From positions 1-37,600 of the forward strand of contig CALAOT010000107.1 of the NCBI GenBank assembly GCA_937889545.1: a stretch of 37,600 nt of DNA. The letters are read 5' to 3'. Source of the DNA: an uncultured Opitutaceae bacterium (lineage in GTDB: Bacteria; Verrucomicrobiota; Verrucomicrobiia; Opitutales; Opitutaceae). The notes below the pieces were generated by a model, which was not told the origin of the DNA, did no database searches, and was given only the letters and a program-made list of their open reading frames with translations. Below, piece after piece: positions 16,437-23,980 of this stretch. The position numbers and the translations under genes are program-made. Within the stretch, counting starts at the first letter, position 1. Every line of letters starts with the position of its first letter.

Positions 16437-19009
16437 ACCTCGACGAGCGCAACGCCCGTGTCGCCGCCCGCCCCGGAGACCTCGGCGGTGTACGCCCCGG
16501 GGGGCAGGGTGATCAGGAGCGCGGAATCGGCCGAGGCGAGGTCGCCCCATGAGAACGCCCCGACCGAGGCGGCGGCCGCCCCGACCTGGGCGTCCCCATT
16601 CCAGCCGGCATTGCTTCCCAGCAGGGTGGAAGTCCCATCGCCGTTGCTTTGGTAGAGCCGGAGCAGCGGATCCGCCAGGGCGCCGGAGACCCCGAACCCG
16701 GAAAGCGCCGGGCCCGATCCCCGGATGAGCACGGTCTCGGAGGCGGCGCCCCCGATCACGAAGCCGGCGATCAGGATGTTGCCGCCCGTGCCGACCAGGG
16801 CCCGGCCGGAGATGTTGACAATGCGAGGCGTCGCGGAAAGTCGGGTGAAGGCGGGCATGGCATCGTACACCTCGCCCAGCGCGACCCCCGTGTCCCCGCC
16901 GGCTCCGGAGATGACGGCCGAAAAAGGTCCCGCGGCCAGGTTCTCGTAAAGCGCCGAGTCCAGGCTTGGGGCGACGGCCCAGGGAAATGCGCCCACCGCC
17001 GCCGCCTCCGACGCGATTGCGGGGTTGCCGGCCCAGCCGCTGTTCGATGCGACGACGACGCCCGGGGCGTAAAGCTGCAGCTTGGGATCAGGGAGGGACC
17101 CGGCCACGCCCAGTTTCGCGAGAGCCGGCCCCGAGGCCCGGATCAGCAGGGGCAGCGAGCCCGACGTGCCCCGGCCGCCCACCGCAAAGCCGACGATCAG
17201 CGCGGCGTCGCCCGTCCCGACAGCGGAGCGGCACGAGGTGTTGGAGAGGCGCCCGGCGTCCGCCGCCGGGGCGACCGTGAGCGCCGCGGCGTCGCTTGTC
17301 GCGGAATTGCCGAAGCTCGCCGCCACGCACGAATACGAGCCCGCGCTGGCGCCGGTCGCTCCGCTGACGACTAGGGTCGGGCCGGTCGCCCCGGAGACCG
17401 TGGCGCCGCCCGAGGCGCCGTCCGACAGCGGGCTCCCGTTGAACAGCCACTGGTACGTCTGCGCGGAGCCCGTCGCCAGGGCGCTGAAGGCCACCGTGCC
17501 CCCGGCCGCGATCGTCTGCGAGGCGGGCTGCGCGGGAAAGACGGCTGCGAACGGGCCTGCGGCGGCCGCGCTCGTGCCGATGGCCGATCCCGCCGAATTC
17601 ATGGCCACGACCTGGACGTCGTTCAGCGGGCCGGGAACCGTGATCACCGTGTCCAGCCCGTTCCAGGCCGCCGACCCCACGGGGCTCAGCGAGCCCGGCG
17701 CGGCGCCCCCCAGCACCTCCCAGGAGGCGACCTCCGTTGGCCCGTTCCAGATCGCGTGGACGGCGACCGATCCGTCGCTGTTCACGAGCGCGACCGCAGT
17801 CGGGCTGGTCGACGGGTTGCCGACCCATGGGGAACGATAGGCTCGATAGGAGCAGTAGCCTTTCGGCTCGCTCGCGTCGAAGAGCAGCTGTCCCGCCGAG
17901 TTGAACTCGGAGAACCGCCCGGTGATTCCCCAGTCCGTGATCGTGTCGCCGTTGCCCAGGCCCTGGGCGCCGCCCTCCGCCCCGGCCGAGAGCCCCCCAG
18001 GATGCTCGACCGACCGCACAACGCTCGCCGTCATCGCCGTGTCGTCATGGCTGACCCAGATCACACGGGAGTGCGGCAGCACGGCATTGCCGTCCGACTG
18101 GTTGTCAAAGATGCGGATCGTCTTCGAATCGACGGCGATCGCGTCATGCTGGAAGGCGAACGGCAGGCCCGGGCCCAGCGCGAAATCGCTCTTCTTGCCC
18201 CCCAGCCGCCACATGATGGCGCCCGTGGTGCGGTTGAGCTTGAAGACCGTGCACGTGAACCGGGACGAGATGAGCAGGTTGCCGTCCGAGTCGGGGTTCA
18301 CCGAGTTGAGGTGGAAGTAGTCGTAGGGAATGCCCGAGGACGGGGCAGGGACCGCGGCATAGCTCTCGCTGAGGGCGACGTTGGGCAGGCTGTGCCATTC
18401 CAGGAGGACCTTCCCGGTGGCGACGTCGATCTCCTGGACCACCCCCTCGGTGACGGTGCCGTTTGCCCGGCCCCCGAGCGAGGAGAGGTCGGCCGGCACA
18501 TGGTTGTATATGGTGATCAGCGCCGTGTTCTGGGGTGTCAGCCTGAATTCGTGCAGATCCCCGTTAAGGCCGTTGCCCGCCTGGACCTTCGCGATCACCT
18601 TGTAGGTGCTGTCGGCGATGTAGTATGCCGTGTCGCCCGCCTTGGCGTCCCCGAAGGTGATCCCCTGCGACCAGGTGAGGACCGGATTGCCCTGGTAGGT
18701 CTGGACCCGGAAATCCATGGCCTCGTTTCCCGGCGTGGGCAAAAACCAGACGATGCGGCCCTGGTTGTCGATGATCTCCGCGCCCTGGTCGGGATTTGGC
18801 GCTCTGATGGCCTGGGGCCCCAGGAAGATGAACCCGTCCGCCAGCGAGCCGCTGTCCTGGAGGATGGTGACCGGAGGCGGCGACACCGACTGCGCGCTGG
18901 TGCGGGACGCCGGAATCAACCCGAACGCCAGGAGCGCGGACGCCGTCACCAAGGGCCCCAGGGCCCCCGTGACTGCCGATGCGTGCGATCTGTGGCGGTT
19001 TTCTTCCAA
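16421..19009 (-). CDS. Secreted arylsulfotransferase-family protein with Ig-like and tandem C-terminal domains (paralog 2)
   Basis: About 862 residues, same layout as the protein at 10485-13043: signal peptide (LVTASALLAFGLIPASRTSAQ), ASST-like propeller with LHEF, YDYFHLNSV, MWRLGGKKSDF and FQHD, an Ig-like domain (PAQPASQTIAAGG), then two CTD copies ending VALVEVYEVP. Protein identity to paralog 1 is high throughout, suggesting a fairly recent duplication. The proposed TTG start at 19009 lies eight bases after AGGA and its TTG-GAA pair matches the paralog. ATGs at 19111 and 19168 are alternatives but encode no conserved sequence. The N-terminal 40 residues differ most. Convergent overlap with the acyltransferase gene is 16 bases. 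Confidence 0.87.
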   Translation of the reverse strand: MEENRHRSHASAVTGALGPLVTASALLAFGLIPASRTSAQSVSPPPVTILQDSGSLADGFIFLGPQAIRAPNPDQGAEIIDNQGRIVWFLPTPGNEAMDFRVQTYQGNPVLTWSQGITFGDAKAGDTAYYIADSTYKVIAKVQAGNGLNGDLHEFRLTPQNTALITIYNHVPADLSSLGGRANGTVTEGVVQEIDVATGKVLLEWHSLPNVALSESYAAVPAPSSGIPYDYFHLNSVNPDSDGNLLISSRFTCTVFKLNRTTGAIMWRLGGKKSDFALGPGLPFAFQHDAIAVDSKTIRIFDNQSDGNAVLPHSRVIWVSHDDTAMTASVVRSVEHPGGLSAGAEGGAQGLGNGDTITDWGITGRFSEFNSAGQLLFDASEPKGYCSYRAYRSPWVGNPSTSPTAVALVNSDGSVAVHAIWNGPTEVASWEVLGGAAPGSLSPVGSAAWNGLDTVITVPGPLNDVQVVAMNSAGSAIGTSAAAAGPFAAVFPAQPASQTIAAGGTVAFSALATGSAQTYQWLFNGSPLSDGASGGATVSGATGPTLVVSGATGASAGSYSCVAASFGNSATSDAAALTVAPAADAGRLSNTSCRSAVGTGDAALIVGFAVGGRGTSGSLPLLIRASGPALAKLGVAGSLPDPKLQLYAPGVVVASNSGWAGNPAIASEAAAVGAFPWAVAPSLDSALYENLAAGPFSAVISGAGGDTGVALGEVYDAMPAFTRLSATPRIVNISGRALVGTGGNILIAGFVIGGAASETVLIRGSGPALSGFGVSGALADPLLRLYQSNGDGTSTLLGSNAGWNGDAQVGAAAASVGAFSWGDLASADSALLITLPPGAYTAEVSGAGGDTGVALVEVYEVP
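17598..17688. repeat. Second copy of the 91-nt identical tract (see 11659-11749)
   Basis: Identical to 11659-11749. Recombination between the two would excise or invert nothing essential for the reading frame but would remove the glycosyltransferase and acyltransferase genes and fuse the two paralogs in frame. Confidence 0.9.
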
Positions 19010-19182
19010 AATGTGTTTCCTTGTCAAAGAATGGGTGCACCGGGCCTTGAGCCACCCTGCCCCGCCGATGACGCGACTGACCTCCCCCAGATAGCCACCA
19101 TCCATTATCATGCAAGATCGGGATGCCGGTTTCCCTCGGGCTGTCTCCCGGCCTGTGAGGGAATCCATGCCTCCCGGGGAAA

Positions 19183-19221
19183 CCCCTGCCGGTTCTTCCT
19201 ATCGGGAAACCGGGGCAGGGG
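19183..19221 (-). terminator. Hairpin downstream of the STAS-like gene
   Basis: CCCCTGCC at 19183-19190 pairs with GGCAGGGG at 19214-19221, with an inner GGTT/AACC pairing. It lies just past the stop at 19236 on the minus strand. A TTT run follows the stem in the direction of transcription but is short, so it is a weak terminator candidate. A separate 10-bp inverted repeat, CCGGTTTCCC at 19126-19135 and GGGAAACCGG at 19204-19213, could compete with it. Confidence 0.3.
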
Positions 19222-19235
19222 CGCCTGGGCCCGGC

Positions 19236-19622
19236 TCATTGTTTCAGCACATGAGCGGCCTCCGCGGCCGTCTTGCAGGTGACCACCCGGACGCCGCGCC
19301 GGTAGTGCACTATTGCTAGAATGTTCAATCCGATGTCCTTGGTCGGATCCGGAATGATCCTCACGACGGTGGCGACGCCCTTCGCCCGGAACTCGTCCAT
19401 CTGCTTTGTGAGGTTGGGCACACATTCCAAGTCCATCGAGTCGAGGCCGCTCAAGTCGGTCAGCACCGTGAACCCGGGGCGCATCTTGGCGAGCAGGGCC
19501 GTAACCTCCCCTGCTCCCGCTTTCATATCGGCCGCCGTCACGTGCCCAAGATACCGTATCCGGATGAGATTCAGGGAGGCATCCCCTTGAACTACAAATG
19601 CGGTCTTGGCGGTCATTCCCAT
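19236..19622 (-). CDS. SpoIIAA/STAS-like domain protein
   Basis: A 128-residue soluble protein with the SpoIIAA-like alternation of strands and helices: IRIRYLGHVTAADMKAGAGE, then FTVLTDLSGLDSMDLECVPN, then VATVVRIIPDP and an IVHYRRGVRVVTCKTAAEA end. Proteins of this type are found as stand-alone regulators or lipid/anion-interacting modules; no partner kinase is visible here. An ATG two codons in (MTAK) is an alternative start. The lone cysteine pair positions do not suggest a metal site. Confidence 0.75.
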   Translation of the reverse strand: MGMTAKTAFVVQGDASLNLIRIRYLGHVTAADMKAGAGEVTALLAKMRPGFTVLTDLSGLDSMDLECVPNLTKQMDEFRAKGVATVVRIIPDPTKDIGLNILAIVHYRRGVRVVTCKTAAEAAHVLKQ

Positions 19623-19696
19623 TGGTCGGCTCCAGACTCAGAACAGGTTGTGCGGCTGCCTTGCGCAAACAGGAAATGCCGCAAAGGCTGTGAACG

Positions 19697-20193
19697 ATGG
19701 GGCCAACTGCAGAGACGCCGCCGTATTCCAAGGCCAGGGCCATCGGCGTCGTGTATCTGCTTTATTTTTTTCTGGCCGTGCTGGCCGAGTACCTGGTGTC
19801 CCGCCGGCTGGTGGTCGTTGGCAATGCGCTCAACCTCGTCGCATTTGCCGACTATGCCGCGGTGACGCTTCTCTTCTACGGCCTGTTCAAGCCGGTGGAC
19901 AGGAACCTTTCTTTGCTCGCCGCGATCATGAGCCTCCTGGGCTGCATGGTCGGAGTTCTAGCCGTCTTTCATCTGGCCCCCTCCCCCTCAGTCCCCTGTG
20001 GTTTTTCGGACCCTATTGCATCTTGCTCGGCTGGCTCATCGTCGGGTCGACATTCCTGCCGCGGATTCTGGGCGCGCTCCTGGTATTGGCCGGAGTGGGC
20101 TGGCTCGCCTACTTGTCGCCGGTCGTTGCGCATGCTCTCTCACGTTGGATCATGGGCCTTGGCATCCTCGCAGAAGGATTGCTGATGCTGTGA
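19697..20193 (+). pseudogene. DUF4386-family membrane protein, frameshifted
   Basis: The N-terminal part reads in one frame from the ATG at 19697 (KARAIGVVYLLYFFLAVLAE ... MSLLGCMVGVLAVFHLAP). The C-terminal part reads in another frame to the TGA at 20191 (LWFFGPYCILLGWLIVGSTF ... GLGILAEGLLML). Together they give a four- to five-helix protein resembling DUF4386. The switch falls in the C-rich run at about 19975-20000 (CCCCCTCCCCC) and is explained by one missing base. It could be a real inactivating deletion or a homopolymer sequencing error. The protein's function is unknown. Confidence 0.7.
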
Positions 20194-20706
20194 CTCGTCG
20201 TGAAGGGCGTGAACGAGCGGCGATGGCAAGAGCAGGCCGGCAAAGAAGCTGCACGGTAGGCCGCCGGCGCCAATGCGGCCCCGAAGACGGTGAGCGCAGC
20301 CTCGGACGAATGGCGCCTCGAATGACAGATATTCTCCTAAATGTGACGAGCCTCGGCCAGCAACTTGTCGTTTAGACCGACAAAGCGACCACCCGCGGAC
20401 CAATAGTCCGACGAGTTAAATATTTCTCCGGGGCTAAAGCGATCGGAGCGAAGCCGACCGAAAGGCAGGCGGTATCAATTTCCTGACCATAGCGGAGAAA
20501 CGGAAGCAATTGCGCGTCCTTCGCGTTTGTACCCGTGGAGTCACGAACAGGAACCAATTCTCTCACCTTAACGGATGCGATTATCGCCATTTTCGCGCAT
20601 CTGTGCGCTGAAATTTCAAGAAGCGATTTGATCGCCAGAGTATTTCCTTTGGTGCTTTTTATGAGCAACTTGGGAAATAATTAATTCCGAAGCAGGTACC
20701 CATTGA
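20194..20706. other. Gene-poor stretch, no supported gene
   Basis: About 510 bases of lower GC after the DUF4386 gene. Short frames on both strands show no family resemblance, no convincing ribosome binding site and no codon bias. No repeat or RNA gene was recognised. Confidence 0.5.
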
Positions 20707-20940
20707 AGGGCCGAGAACGGTAAGGGGGGCCTAATTGATCATTTCGAGACGGGCACCGAAGGGGTTATCTGGACCGTCGACGACGAGTCTCGTCACGGGC
20801 GCGCGGCCTTGGAGACGAGCTGTGAAGGAGACCACCTGATTATCCTGGACCCTATGGGCAGTCCCATTTCCCAAGGTGTTTGCAGCTATTTGATTCCGCC
20901 AGATGCCAAAGGCACAAAATGCCCTCAATCAATCGCCCGC
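20707..20940 (+). pseudogene. Small conserved-looking protein fragment without clear start
   Basis: A frame open from 20707 encodes protein-like sequence HFETGTEGVIWTVDDES ... CEGDHLIILDPMGSPISQGV. The pattern (E-G-V-x-W, later G-D-H-L-x-I) resembles small uncharacterised bacterial proteins with a GDhLxI core; this is recollection, not a search. There is no ATG/GTG; a purine-rich AAGGGGGG lies before an ATT at 20734. Sequence beyond about 20940 in this frame loses protein-like character and overlaps the next gene. It is probably a decayed gene. Confidence 0.35.
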
Positions 20941-20981
20941 GACCTTGACCTTCCGTCCGACACGCCCCACTTGGAGCAGGC

Positions 20982-21215
20982 GTGGATTTATCCGAAGACG
21001 AACAGGCTTTCCTGCGGGACCTTGTCAAAACCTCACGGCAGAAGCCGCATGTCGTCGCCTGGGTCGACCGCGACGGCACCCAGCGCCAGACCGCGCTCAG
21101 CCAGACCGACGTCGTCCGGCTGAACAAGATTGCGAGTGGAATGGGGGTTTCGAAGGGCGAGACCCTTCGCCGGGCTGCACATGTACCCGTGCAGAAACCT
21201 GCCGGCCCGCCTTAG
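20982..21215 (+). CDS. Hypothetical small protein, 77 aa
   Basis: A GTG start preceded by GGAG at a spacing of six bases, and third codon positions rich in G/C as in the native genes. The product MDLSEDEQAFLRDLVKT ... is polar and helical in its first half, with a DGTQRQTALSQTDVVRLNKI middle that may form a short strand pair and a helix. No family recognised. It stands alone between a degraded frame and the convergent stress cluster. Confidence 0.5.
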   Translation: MDLSEDEQAFLRDLVKTSRQKPHVVAWVDRDGTQRQTALSQTDVVRLNKIASGMGVSKGETLRRAAHVPVQKPAGPP

Positions 21216-21277
21216 CGAATACGGGCAGAAGCGGCCGTTCAGGGAATCCGCAAAGGGCGGCGCCGCCCAGGCGGCCC

Positions 21278-21406
21278 TTACTTTCCAAGCATTTTTGCGA
21301 CGATAAAGATCACGATCGCACCGCCAATGCCTCCGCCGAAGAGCAGGTACAGCATTGAATAGCCGGCGGCGGCGAGGGGCGGGAGAATCAGGGCAAGGTC
21401 ACACAT
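21278..21406 (-). CDS. Mini membrane protein, 42 aa
   Basis: MCDLALILPPLAAAGYSMLY followed by a glycine-rich helix LFGGGIGGAIVIFIVAKMLG, so one or two short membrane segments with a GGGIGG packing motif. It is the last of three leftward genes (CsbD, BON, this one), about 100 bp after the BON gene. No family recognised. The start is taken as the first ATG followed by the hydrophobic sequence; a longer upstream frame is not credible. Confidence 0.45.
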   Translation of the reverse strand: MCDLALILPPLAAAGYSMLYLLFGGGIGGAIVIFIVAKMLGK

Positions 21407-21506
21407 GATGGAAAGGTGGGTTGGTATGGACTGTTCCGGGCATTTTTGAAGGGTGCGGTCGGCCGCAATCGGGTCAGGCAGACCCAGTGGCGGACGACCG
21501 CGCCTG

Positions 21507-21848
21507 CTACTTGACGATGAGGTTGTTGCTGACGTTGGAGACCCCTGAGATCGAGGCGGCATCCCTGCCCGCCGCCCTCTTCTGGTCCAAGTTGTCCACA
21601 AAGCCGCTCAGCTGTACGACGCCCTTCATGGTCTCAACCTTGATCTCGAATGACTTGACCATGTCGTCCTTCAACAGCGCCCCCTTCACCTTGGTCGTGA
21701 TTCCCGTGTCGTCGACGTATTGGCCGGTGCTGTCACTGGTGCGTGTTTCAGCGCAGCCGCCGAAGAACCCCCCTACGGCAACAATTCCCGCAAGTGTGGC
21801 GATCAAGGCGAGTTTGCGGGTGTAGTGTGGGAATTTCATAATAGTCAT
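21507..21848 (-). CDS. BON-domain periplasmic protein (OsmY-like)
   Basis: A 113-residue exported protein. A basic N-terminus and hydrophobic stretch (LALIATLAGIVAVGGFFGGC) look like a lipoprotein signal with the cysteine at about residue 32, though the lipobox is imperfect. A single BON domain follows: DDTGITTKVKGALLKDDMVK, VETMKGVVQLSGFVD, AASISGVSNVSNNLIVK. BON proteins bind phospholipid or stabilise the envelope under osmotic stress. Two in-frame ATGs (21848 and 21839) compete as start. It lies 35 bp after the CsbD-like gene, so the two probably share a transcript. Confidence 0.85.
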   Translation of the reverse strand: MTIMKFPHYTRKLALIATLAGIVAVGGFFGGCAETRTSDSTGQYVDDTGITTKVKGALLKDDMVKSFEIKVETMKGVVQLSGFVDNLDQKRAAGRDAASISGVSNVSNNLIVK

Positions 21849-21883
21849 TATGGGCGTGTACGGATCCGGATTGTGAGGGAGAC

Positions 21884-22084
21884 CTACTGGCCGAAGACCT
21901 TCTTGATCTCCCCGACCTTCTTCTGGACGTGTCCCTCATCCTTCTCGGCAATCCCCTTTGCCTGGAGGTTCGGGCTGCGGAAAACCTTGCCGGTCTCCTC
22001 CTTGACCTTTCCGGAGGTGATCTTGGCGTCCCCCTGGATCTTGTCGGTGGTGCTTGATTTTGTGTCTACGTCGTATGTTTTCAT
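21884..22084 (-). CDS. CsbD-family stress protein
   Basis: A 66-residue, charged, largely disordered or helical protein with the CsbD pattern of spaced G-K/V-K repeats: TTDKIQGDAKITSGKVKEET, then AKGIAEKDEGHVQKKVGEIK. CsbD-like proteins are induced by general stress in many bacteria; their molecular role is not settled. It heads a leftward stress cluster with the BON gene. Upstream 22085-22140 is A/T-richer and likely contains the promoter, but no clear -35/-10 pair is called. Confidence 0.88.
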   Translation of the reverse strand: MKTYDVDTKSSTTDKIQGDAKITSGKVKEETGKVFRSPNLQAKGIAEKDEGHVQKKVGEIKKVFGQ

Positions 22085-22551
22085 ATTTCTTTATCTTGTT
22101 GTCTCGGATTGGGCATTTGGGTGATGGCGTTGACGATGCGGTTGATTAGTAACCCGTATGGAAGGGGGGTTCGCTCTAAGTTGATGGGGGGTTCACCCCA
22201 TCTCTGGCCGATCACCGCCTAAGGCCGCATTTCGTACCGGATCCGCCATTCCGAGAAAAGTACGGGCATATGATTGGAGACACCCCTCGTCCACGGGACG
22301 GCCCCGTCGGGCAGCCGGCGTCGAAGCGCTGGAGATTGGGTCCATCCATCGCAACCGTGGTCGCCAGTTTCATCTCGAGTGGCTATTTTCGGCGCCCGGG
22401 TGTCGCCACGCTTCGGAAGTATCGGCCGGCGCCTAACCCGGAGGCACAGTGGAACTTCGTGGAGACCCCTTCCTTGAAGGAGGCGAATACCCCATAGGAG
22501 CAGGTTCGTGCAGTTGCTACGACCCAGCCCTCGGTTAGGTTACTGGTAGAG
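22085..22551. other. Intergenic stretch, no supported gene
   Basis: About 470 bases between the CsbD gene and the transposase fragment. G-rich runs (AAGGGGGG, ATGGGGGG) occur near 22160-22190. The open frames show no recognisable family or start signals. Nothing else was identified. Confidence 0.5.
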
Positions 22552-22805
22552 GTGAAGGATGCCCCGAAGAGCTCCCCTTACTGCGAGGTCGGCGGCCTCC
22601 CTCGCAGTAAGGGCAGGTATCGACGAACGGTGAAACACCTGGACCTCTTCGGCCGGCCGACGGAAATCGTCGTCAAATGCCGGCGTTTTAAGTGCCGGGA
22701 CTGCGGCAAAACGTTCGTCCAGCCCCTGGTCGGGATCATGCCCTGCCGACGAAGTACGCAGGTCCTGTGGGAGCGGGTCTACAGGCAGCACGACGACGAC
22801 ATCTG
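22552..22805 (+). pseudogene. ISL3-family transposase N-terminal fragment
   Basis: The frame encodes the zinc-finger N-terminus of an ISL3 (IS204/IS1001/IS1096/IS1165) transposase: RSKGRYRRTVKHLDLFGRPT, then VVKCRRFKCRDCGKTFVQPL, then RRSTQVLWERVYRQHDD. Only about 80 residues remain of a protein normally over 400 long; the DDE catalytic domain is absent. The first CxxC of the finger is also damaged (SSPYC). The frame runs on into unrelated sequence after HDDDICG. No terminal inverted repeats were found, so this is a relic, not a mobile copy. Confidence 0.72.
22575..22613. repeat. Perfect 13-bp inverted repeat
   Basis: CCCTTACTGCGAG at 22575-22587 is repeated inverted as CTCGCAGTAAGGG at 22601-22613, with a 13-nt spacer. 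It lies in the damaged zinc-finger region of the transposase fragment. Confidence 0.85.
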
Positions 22806-22858
22806 TGGTTGCTACAACAACAACGTGGAGATGGTCCGTCTCTTCTTAGATCGCGGCG
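22806..22858 (+). pseudogene. Ankyrin-repeat-like fragment
   Basis: In the same frame as the transposase fragment, the sequence [16 protein letters not shown] follows directly. It fits the ankyrin consensus (G-x-x-x-V-V-x-x-L-L-x-x-G-A-D) closely. It is only one partial repeat, so it is either a fragment of an ankyrin gene or coincidence. Confidence 0.45.
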
Positions 22859-23179
22859 CCGATCAGGTACCCTATCGGTTACCTTATCGCGTGGCATAAC
22901 CCCACTGTGAAGGTGAAGGATGGGTCCTCTTCTGCCGGCAAACGCGTCCTAATTGACGACCAACAGCGCGTCACTGCCTTGATGGCGGCTCTTCTCGGCC
23001 AAATGGTCGTGACCAAAGACTATGATGAGGTGCGTATCCGCATCGCCTTTAATCCGCTCGAAGAGAAATTCGAGCTATCCAATCCAGCTACAGGGCGGCT
23101 AGAAAGCCGACCTTCGTTATTGCGGAGCCTCCCGGCCGGACAAACCGCAAAAAAGCGGGAAGCAAATGGTTCACCATGA
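22850..23179 (+). pseudogene. DUF262 (GmrSD-type) protein fragment
   Basis: Starting about 22859 in a different frame from the preceding fragment: [20 protein letters not shown], then [20 protein letters not shown], then [20 protein letters not shown]. This matches the N-terminal DUF262 domain of GmrSD-like modification-dependent restriction enzymes, with LIDDQQR in place of the usual DGQQR nucleotide-binding motif. The frame then continues about 30 codons in sequence that no longer looks like DUF262 and stops at 23179. The domain is truncated at both ends. A GTG at 22907 is not a credible start, as homology extends upstream. Confidence 0.65.
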
Positions 23180-23309
23180 CAGGAAACCCGCTCATTTGGG
23201 GTGCATGGAAGCAATAAGCTCTTCAAGCCGATCGGAAGCAATTCGCCTACTTTCGGTCAGGAAATTGATTCCAAGGATAAAACTGGCATCTTTTCTCGGC
23301 CGATTTTGG

Positions 23310-23382
23310 TATCCCCGCCCGGACTCGAACCGGAATACTCAGTTTAGGAAACTGATGCTCTATCCACTTGAGCTACAGGGAC
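23310..23382 (-). tRNA. tRNA-Arg (anticodon CCT)
   Basis: Read on the minus strand: 73 nt, acceptor GTCCCTG/CGGGGAT (first pair G-T), D arm GCTC/GAGC, anticodon stem TCAGT/ACTGA with loop TTCCTAA (anticodon CCT), T arm TCCGG-TTCGAGT-CCGGG, discriminator A, CC encoded after it. It is a distinct isodecoder from the copy at 29573-29645, differing mainly in the anticodon stem and the acceptor. Confidence 0.93.
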
Positions 23383-23980
23383 ATCTACACCAACGAAATG
23401 AATGCGAGAGCGTGCCTTACTTAGGACTTCACCTTGTCCATGGGCTCTCGCCCAAGTGCAAGGAATGAATCAAATAGTGCTTTAGAGCACGCTGTCCACG
23501 GCGAATTCAACTCGCAACAGCCCGGGATATCCCGCTCGAGATTCCCGCCGGTGTTCACGCGCGAATGAGATCGCAGGCGGCGCCGCAGGGCCGCGGCAAT
23601 TCCGAGACTCGATCATTCGATGGCACAGCCCGGGAGAGCGGGAAGAAGTTGCGCAACGAAGTGATGGACAGGCAGCTCCTAGAGGAGCACCATCCCCCTT
23701 AGGCTGCAGAAGCCGCCCCCAAAGGGGCCCTCGGCGGGATTGCCGATCGCAACGCAATCGATAGGGAAAACGAGCGAACGGCCGTTTCTGCCGGTGAGGC
23801 TCACGCCGGCAGACGCAGGCAAGATCACCCGAACGTAAGATTGAGCATGCCTTCGTAAGCGCAGCTATGTCCGGACGGGAAGCCGCGTGCTATCGTGGGG
23901 GTGATGGGAGTCATGGCCATTCAACGCGACCTGCCCCCGAAAAGGGGCCTTCGCGAGGTTCCTCTTCAACCAGCCAATTC
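23383..23980. other. Eroded stretch, no supported gene
   Basis: About 600 bases upstream of the tRNA gene. A 45-codon frame on the + strand (ATG 23565 to TAG 23702, ending EVMDRQLLEEHHPP) looks protein-like but has no family and may be a fragment. Other frames are not credible. No repeats were found beyond short palindromes. Confidence 0.4.

Larger units (their letters stand above)
22550..22922. repeat. 12-nt direct repeat bracketing the transposase/ankyrin fragments
   Basis: AGGTGAAGGATG occurs at 22550-22561 and again at 22911-22922, in the same orientation, 361 bases apart. The first copy overlaps the start of the ISL3 fragment and the second lies within the DUF262 fragment. It may be a rearrangement scar or chance. 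Confidence 0.4.

Noticed and set aside
20372..20668. 98-codon frame on the - strand starting with TTG
   Set aside because: A short VRDST-like segment recalls DUF397, but that is an actinobacterial family and nothing else fits; no ribosome binding site.
22552..22899. A single 115-aa gene
   Set aside because: Its three parts match three different families and the DUF262 match continues in another frame, so it is treated as joined fragments.
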